Assembly (NCBI GenBank): GCA_963625655.1
Contig: CAVFTS010000002.1
Location: 1 to 64,000 of the forward strand
Direction of reading: 5' to 3'
DNA: 64,000 nucleotides
From: F23-B02 sp963625655
Lineage (GTDB): Bacteria; Bacillota; Clostridia; Oscillospirales; Oscillospiraceae
Shown here: positions 59,998 through 64,000 of the stretch, one piece after another
Position numbering within the stretch: the first letter of the stretch is position 1
How the letters are laid out: every line of letters begins with the position of its first letter
Translations under genes and position numbers: made by a program
Notes under the pieces: generated by a model
The model's database searches: none
What the model was told of the DNA's origin: nothing
The model's input: only the letters and a program-made list of their open reading frames with translations

Positions 59998-61611
59998 TTA
60001 GCCCCACAGAGCGGTGAGCATGGGGATTATCTGCTTTTTGCGGCTCATAACGCCGGGGAGGAACAGGCAATTGTCCTTCGGCTCGACGGAGAAGGCACGG
60101 CGGATCGTGTCGTCGCTGCCGATGTATACGAGCTGCGTACCCTCCAAAAGCACGTCGGTCAGCATGAGGATGATTATGCCGTAGCCCTTAGCGTCCTTGA
60201 GCTTTCGCATCTCGGAGAGGAAATCCTCTCTGCGTTCGAGCATCTTGGAGGAGTCGAGCGTCGTGACCTGACCCACGCCGATGAAATGCTCGGCGATGTG
60301 AAACTCCTTGAAGTCGCCGCCGATAAGCTCGCTCACGGGCTTTTGATCCGAGAAGCCGGCCGCAAAAAGCTCCTTGCCCAGCTCGTCGAGCGAGACCTTG
60401 CCCAGTCTTGCCATGCGCTCCGCCATGGCGATGTCACGCTTCGTGCAGGTGGGAGACTTGAACATTACCGTGTCGGAGAGTATCGCCGCTGCGATAAGCC
60501 CCGCCATTGCCGGCGACGGCAGAACGCCGTGCTCCTGATACATACAGGCAATGATGGTCGCCGTGCTGCCGACGGGCTCGTTGCGCATTCTGATGGGCTG
60601 CATGGTCTGGATGTCGGCGAGGCGGTGGTGGTCGATTATCTCAAGTATCTCCGCCTGCTCAAGCCCCGGAACCGCCTGACACATCTCGTTGTGGTCAACA
60701 AGCACGACACGCTTTCTCCTCGGCTTGAGGAGGTGGTATCGGGAGAGAGTGCCGACGACGTGCTCATTCTCGTCAAGCACCGGGTAGCAGCGGAAGCGGC
60801 TCTTTAAGACCTCTTCCTTAACGTCGTCTATGTAGTCGTTGAGATGGAAACAGATGATGCCGTCCGTGTGGCAGGGGCGGGAAATGGGTATCGCCTGATA
60901 TATGAGCTTTGCGACTCTGCTTGCGTCGAAGGGGGTGGAGATTATGCAGGTGCGCTTGCCGCTCTCCAGCCACTCCTGCCGTGCCTCCGTCTGGCAGAGG
61001 ATGATGCAGCTTACGCCGATGTCGAGCGCACGCTCTACCATCTCCGGCTGATCGCCGCACAGCACGATGCTGTCGGGGTCGGAAAAGAGCAGGTTCGGGC
61101 AGCTCTGCGGCAGTGCGATGATGACGTTGCCGGCAACGGAATCCACAAGCTCCGCAGCGTCGTTTAACAGCTTTCCCTCAAGCACGCTGAGGATGTTGAA
61201 CAGCGGAATGTCGTCAAGGTGCGGATCACTTATCGTGAGCATGCTGTATGCGGCGATGTCGCCTGCGGAAAGGGTTCCGAACAGGCTGCCGTCGGAGTTG
61301 AGGACGGGGATGACGGAGATCTTCTGCTCCTTCATTATGTGCCACGCCCTGTCCATCGTAACGCCGGAATCGAGCGCAGGCGGGGTGTCGAAATCCAGAT
61401 CACGCACCTGTGTGCGGACGTCCTTTATGAACTTGGGCGGATTAAAGCCGAATCTGTCGAGCATACGCTGGGTCTCGTCGCTTATATGACCGAGGTGGGC
61501 GGCGACGTAATCCCGATCGCCGAGGGCGTTGCGCAGAGCGGCGTAGCTCATTGCGGATACCACCGAGTCGGTGTCGGGGTTCCTGTGTCCGACAACAAAA
61601 ATTTCGTTCAT
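59998..61611 (-). CDS. Manganese-dependent inorganic pyrophosphatase with CBS and DRTGG domains
   Basis: 537 residues. The DHH phosphoesterase core is split: VGHRNPDTDSVVSAMSYAAL at the start, then a CBS domain (about 75-130, MKEQKISVIPVLNSDG), a DRTGG domain (about 130-245), a second CBS (about 255-310, RFRCYPVLDENEHVVG), and after it VLVDHNEMCQAVPG, EIIDHHRLADIQ and a DHHA2 domain. These hold the Mn-binding His/Asp residues. The CBS pair lets adenine nucleotides and diadenosine polyphosphates control PPi hydrolysis in Clostridia. Start at 61611, nine bases after AAGGAGA. Confidence 0.94.
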   Translation of the reverse strand: MNEIFVVGHRNPDTDSVVSAMSYAALRNALGDRDYVAAHLGHISDETQRMLDRFGFNPPKFIKDVRTQVRDLDFDTPPALDSGVTMDRAWHIMKEQKISVIPVLNSDGSLFGTLSAGDIAAYSMLTISDPHLDDIPLFNILSVLEGKLLNDAAELVDSVAGNVIIALPQSCPNLLFSDPDSIVLCGDQPEMVERALDIGVSCIILCQTEARQEWLESGKRTCIISTPFDASRVAKLIYQAIPISRPCHTDGIICFHLNDYIDDVKEEVLKSRFRCYPVLDENEHVVGTLSRYHLLKPRRKRVVLVDHNEMCQAVPGLEQAEILEIIDHHRLADIQTMQPIRMRNEPVGSTATIIACMYQEHGVLPSPAMAGLIAAAILSDTVMFKSPTCTKRDIAMAERMARLGKVSLDELGKELFAAGFSDQKPVSELIGGDFKEFHIAEHFIGVGQVTTLDSSKMLERREDFLSEMRKLKDAKGYGIIILMLTDVLLEGTQLVYIGSDDTIRRAFSVEPKDNCLFLPGVMSRKKQIIPMLTALWG

Positions 61612-61627
61612 GTTTTTGTCTCCTTCT

Positions 61628-61687
61628 GCGGCGTATCGGTACGCCGCTTGCAGCACAATATTATAATTATTCGGACAAAAAAGTCAA
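61628..61687 (-). promoter_or_regulatory. Promoter and leader hairpin of the pyrophosphatase gene
   Basis: Minus strand TTGACT (61687-61682), 16 bases, TATAAT (61665-61660). GCGGCGTA (61628-61635) and TACGCCGC (61640-61647) form a perfect eight-pair hairpin just upstream of the ribosome site. The remaining bases to 61861 hold nothing I can assign. Confidence 0.7.
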
Positions 61688-61861
61688 TGCGCAGAGCCGT
61701 AAAGATTATTTTTGCTGTCCAACTACGCAAAGCTTGATTTTTTCGCCTTTGCGCCATATGCTTTTTTGCGAAAGGAGCTGACGGAAATGGAACAGGCCTG
61801 CCTCGGCTCGCTGTTTGCTTTAAAGAGGGGGCGTTGCCGGCAGGGCAACAAACTGAAAAAG

Positions 61862-61900
61862 AAAAGCTCCGTGACCGATGGTCTCGGAGCTTTTCTTTTT
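61862..61900 (-). terminator. Terminator of the 48-aa peptide gene
   Basis: AAAAGCTCCG (61862-61871) with CGGAGCTTTT (61885-61894) plus an inner TGACC/GGTCT stem; on the minus strand it ends in TTTTCTTTTTC. Confidence 0.9.
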
Positions 61901-61906
61901 AGTCAA

Positions 61907-62053
61907 TTAAGCCTTGTAGCCGGTGACGGCGCCAACAAGACCCTGAATGTAGGTGGGAACCCAACCGAGAATGTCCTTTACGAGGTTGAGCTTGGACTCA
62001 ATTGCGAGACGAACGTCTTCATCAATGTTGAGAGCTCCGAGTTTGATGCACAT
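61907..62053 (-). CDS. 48-residue peptide gene with its own strong promoter and terminator
   Basis: MCIKLGALNIDEDVRLAIES starts the product, which continues with a helical KLNLVKDILGWVPTYIQGLV and ends GAVTGYKA. It has no N-terminal signal peptide, no double-glycine leader, net charge about zero, and one Cys at position 2. The ATG at 62053 is seven bases after the near-ideal AAGGAGGAAG. Codons are those of highly expressed genes (CTC, CGT, AAG, GGT, ACC). A TTACAA/TATAGT promoter and a T-rich terminator frame it as a single unit, with no transporter or immunity gene beside it. The second half is hydrophobic and may associate with membranes. Function unknown. Confidence 0.8.
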   Translation of the reverse strand: MCIKLGALNIDEDVRLAIESKLNLVKDILGWVPTYIQGLVGAVTGYKA

Positions 62054-62089
62054 AATACTTCCTCCTTGAATTATTGTTCGGATATTATG

Positions 62090-62118
62090 ACTATACCACA
62101 ATCCGAGGCGTTTTGTAA
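62090..62118 (-). promoter_or_regulatory. Promoter of the 48-aa peptide gene
   Basis: Minus strand TTACAA (62118-62113), 17 bases, TATAGT (62095-62090), with TGG in front of the -10. Confidence 0.8.
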
Positions 62119-62177
62119 ATAACAATTTTTGCTTTGTATCAAAAATAGCCCTGTTTGTACGAAAAAAAGCATTCGTA

Positions 62178-63452
62178 TCAGTCATCGAGCATTATTTCGA
62201 GGATCTCGCTGTCCGTCTCACGCATACCCTCACGGGCAAGCTTGCCGACGCTTTCAATGGTTTTTTCGACATCGCCCTTGAGTATTCCGTCGCCGCCGCA
62301 AAGACCTTTGCCCCGTTCATAGAGGTCAAAGCCGAGAAGCCCCGCTTCGACGGCGGAGGCGATCTTCGTTGCGCAGGAGGGCTTTGCACCGTCGCACACG
62401 GTGCCGGAGATCATGCCGAGGGTGTTGGTTATCGTTGCGCTGACGGCGTCAACGCTGCCCTCGCAGAGCCACGCCACGCCAGCCGCCGCACCGCAGCCCG
62501 CCGAGACTGCGCCGCAGAACGCCGACAGTCTGCCGATGGGCGTTTTCTGATGCACGGTCACAAGGTTCGACACGACGAGCGCACGCAGAAGTCTGTCATG
62601 ATCTGCGCCCATGTCCTGAGCGTAGACGATGACGGGCAGGGAGGCGGTCATGCCCTGATTGCCGCTGCCGGAGACGATGACCACGGGCAGCTCGCAGCCG
62701 CTCATGCGGGCGTCGGAGCCTGCTGCGGCGACAGCCCTCGCTCTGACCCTGACGTCGCTGCCTCTCGTGGAAAGCAAGGTCTTACCGACGGAAGCGCCGT
62801 ACTCGCCCCTGAGCCCTTCCTGCGAAATGGCGGTGTTGTAAGCTATCTGCCGCTCAAGCAGCTCACGCACATCGTCTATGCGGACGCACTCGGCAAACTC
62901 CACGATGCCCTTGACGCTCAGCACACTGCGGTCGGTCTCGCCGCCACCTTCCGCAGCATCGTCAAGCCGCAGCAGCACATCGCCGTTTTTCTCGATAAGC
63001 ACGATATTCGTGTGATAGTCCGCAATGCGCAGACGCACGCAGTCGGTGCCTTTATAAAGCCGAAGGTCGATGTCAAGCAGCTTCGGGCTTTGCGACTTTA
63101 TCACCGTCATGGCGCAGGAGTCCATAAACTCACGGATGAGGTGAATGTCCTCCTCACGAACGTTCGCAAGCACCTCAAGCTGCCTGTCCGCATCACCGAC
63201 GGTGACGCCCGCTGCGACGGCGGCGGTGATGCCTTTAAGCCCGCCCGTGTTGGGGACGACGACGCTTTTTACGTTTTTGATAATGTTGCCGCTTATAACT
63301 ATGTCGATCTTGTCGGGCATTTCGCCGAGGATCTGCCGTGCCTTTGCGGCGGCATACGCCATGGCGATAGGCTCCGTGCAGCCCATGGCGGGGATAAGCT
63401 CCTCTCTGAGAATTTGCAGATATTGCCCGTAGATCTTATCGCCGACTTCCAT
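62178..63452 (-). CDS. UPF0597 / L-cysteine desulfidase-like protein
   Basis: 424 residues of the UPF0597 (YhaM/CdsB) family, which shares the serine-dehydratase alpha fold. LREELIPAMGCTEPIAMAYA carries the first conserved Cys (residue 24), then SVVVPNTGGLKGITAAVAAG; further cysteines in FCGAVSAGCGAAAGVAWLC and GTVCDGAKPSC fit the 4Fe-4S site of CdsB. The archaeal enzyme splits cysteine to pyruvate, ammonia and sulfide. GSGNQGMTASLPVIVYA is a family mark. The ATG at 63452 follows AAGGAGAG; the longer upstream frame is not used. Confidence 0.87.
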   Translation of the reverse strand: MEVGDKIYGQYLQILREELIPAMGCTEPIAMAYAAAKARQILGEMPDKIDIVISGNIIKNVKSVVVPNTGGLKGITAAVAAGVTVGDADRQLEVLANVREEDIHLIREFMDSCAMTVIKSQSPKLLDIDLRLYKGTDCVRLRIADYHTNIVLIEKNGDVLLRLDDAAEGGGETDRSVLSVKGIVEFAECVRIDDVRELLERQIAYNTAISQEGLRGEYGASVGKTLLSTRGSDVRVRARAVAAAGSDARMSGCELPVVIVSGSGNQGMTASLPVIVYAQDMGADHDRLLRALVVSNLVTVHQKTPIGRLSAFCGAVSAGCGAAAGVAWLCEGSVDAVSATITNTLGMISGTVCDGAKPSCATKIASAVEAGLLGFDLYERGKGLCGGDGILKGDVEKTIESVGKLAREGMRETDSEILEIMLDD

Positions 63453-63569
63453 GAAAACTCTCTCCTTTACGCTTATTTTTCGATTATCTGAGTCCATTAT
63501 AGCAAATTGCGGAGGATTTGTACACAATAATACAATTTTTACAAAATGATATTTAAATGTCAAAATGAC

Positions 63570-63599
63570 TTGTATATTGTCGGCGTGATGTGTTATAAT
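63570..63599 (+). promoter_or_regulatory. Promoter of the pssA-like gene
   Basis: TTGTAT (63570-63575), 18 bases, TATAAT (63594-63599) with TGT in front (extended -10). Confidence 0.75.
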
Positions 63600-63622
63600 G
63601 CAAGAACTAAGACAGTTTGGAG

Positions 63623-64000
63623 ATGTTTGTTTTGATCGGCTTTTACAATTACACGGTATGGCTGACCTACATAGGTATGCTTTCATCCGTCATCGGCATA
63701 ACCCTCGCCTGCGGAGGTCACCCCGTCGCTGCGGTCATATGCCTTATGTTTTCCGGCTTCTGCGATATGTTTGACGGCATCGTCGCCCGCACCAAAAAGG
63801 ATCGCACCGCCGAGGAGTGCAGCTACGGTATACAGCTTGATTCGCTGAGCGACGTTATCTGCTTCGGCGTGTCCCCCGTAGTCATCGGAGTTTCCATGGG
63901 AGCCGACGAGTGGTGGCAGATCGCAATTATGGCGTTGTTTGCTCTCTGCGGACTTATCAGACTTGCCTATTACAACGTGACCGAGGAAATGCGTCAGAAG
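63623..64000 (+). CDS. pssA: CDP-diacylglycerol-serine O-phosphatidyltransferase, cut by the window edge
   Basis: 126 codons of an open frame that continues past the window. MFVLIGFYNYTVWLTYIGML begins the first membrane helix, and CDMFDGIVARTKKDR followed by YGIQLDSLSDVICFGVSP is the CDP-alcohol phosphotransferase motif, D-x2-D-G-x2-A-R-x(n)-G-x3-D-x3-D, with all acidic residues present. The LDSLSDVICFGVSP ending is typical of PssA, which makes phosphatidylserine. The ATG at 63623 follows TTTGGAG. The C-terminus is not visible, so length cannot be compared. Confidence 0.9.
   Translation, partial: MFVLIGFYNYTVWLTYIGMLSSVIGITLACGGHPVAAVICLMFSGFCDMFDGIVARTKKDRTAEECSYGIQLDSLSDVICFGVSPVVIGVSMGADEWWQIAIMALFALCGLIRLAYYNVTEEMRQK

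Noticed and set aside
61785..62122. A plus-strand reading frame with an AAAGGAG site in front, starting near 61785.
   Set aside because: It runs antisense through the terminator and the whole 48-aa peptide gene, and its residues look random; the minus-strand unit explains the sequence better.

Overview
The window looks like a chromosomal segment from a GC-rich member of the Clostridia, most likely an anaerobic gut-type Oscillospirales/Ruminococcaceae bacterium. That is inference from several things: the DnaD plus DnaI-type helicase loader pair, ArsR- and MarR-controlled ABC exporters, SLH-anchored secreted enzymes, an oxygen-sensitive NrdD/NrdG system, a UPF0597 (CdsB-type) cysteine desulfidase-like protein, a SpoIID-domain protein, an ECF S component, and consensus sigma-A promoters with strong Shine-Dalgarno sites. 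No rRNA, tRNA or CRISPR array was seen. Most of the segment is core chromosome; the left edge holds one end of an IS30-family element.

Layout. 1-1.3 kb: IS30 end and a membrane acyltransferase. 1.3-4.7 kb (minus): dnaD, a dnaI/dnaC-type helicase loader, a DUF2804 protein and an SCP2-like protein. 4.8-10.9 kb (plus): U32 peptidase, maf, mreC, mreD and a class B penicillin-binding protein (cell elongation). 11.0-18.7 kb (plus): a degenerate methylglyoxal-synthase-like gene, hisS, aspS, comM-like, thiI and cinA. 18.8-23.8 kb: an orphan membrane protein, a SpoIID-domain protein and an ArsR/ABC exporter operon. 23.8-26.6 kb: a folded intergenic element, a GNAT/HAD pair, then a cobalamin riboswitch driving a DUF4430 lipoprotein and an ECF S component. 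26.7-31.6 kb (minus): clpB behind a ribbon-helix-helix protein, then psuG behind a membrane-anchored protein. 31.8-34.6 kb: a large SLH-anchored 5'-nucleotidase. 34.7-40.3 kb (minus): glyQS, an LtaS-like sulfatase, a small membrane protein and a NadE with a degenerate glutaminase domain. 40.4-45.1 kb (minus): a shortened clpC, a thioesterase, a GT2 and an NTP_transf_5 protein. 45.2-48.7 kb (plus): trmN6-like, rsmI, a small protein and an APC permease. 48.75-52.9 kb (minus): marR and a heterodimeric ABC exporter. 53.1-54.9 kb: an SLH-anchored phosphatase-like protein. 55.2-59.9 kb (plus): nrdG, nrdD with a fused glutaredoxin domain, a thioredoxin reductase and a marR. 60-64 kb: a CBS/DRTGG pyrophosphatase, a 48-residue peptide gene with its own promoter and terminator, a UPF0597 gene, and pssA running off the right edge.

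The points I rate most worth follow-up are: (i) the B12-riboswitch / DUF4430 lipoprotein / ECF-S cassette, a plausible cobalamin-capture system; (ii) the 48-aa peptide gene at 61907-62053; (iii) a set of enzymes that keep their fold but lack key residues or domains (NadE amidase Lys and Cys, methylglyoxal synthase Asp and His, tyrosine-phosphatase Arg, ClpC M-domain and half the N-domain); and (iv) palindromic operators next to the ArsR and MarR exporter operons. Starts were re-chosen from Shine-Dalgarno spacing in many genes, and several differ from the longest reading frame.
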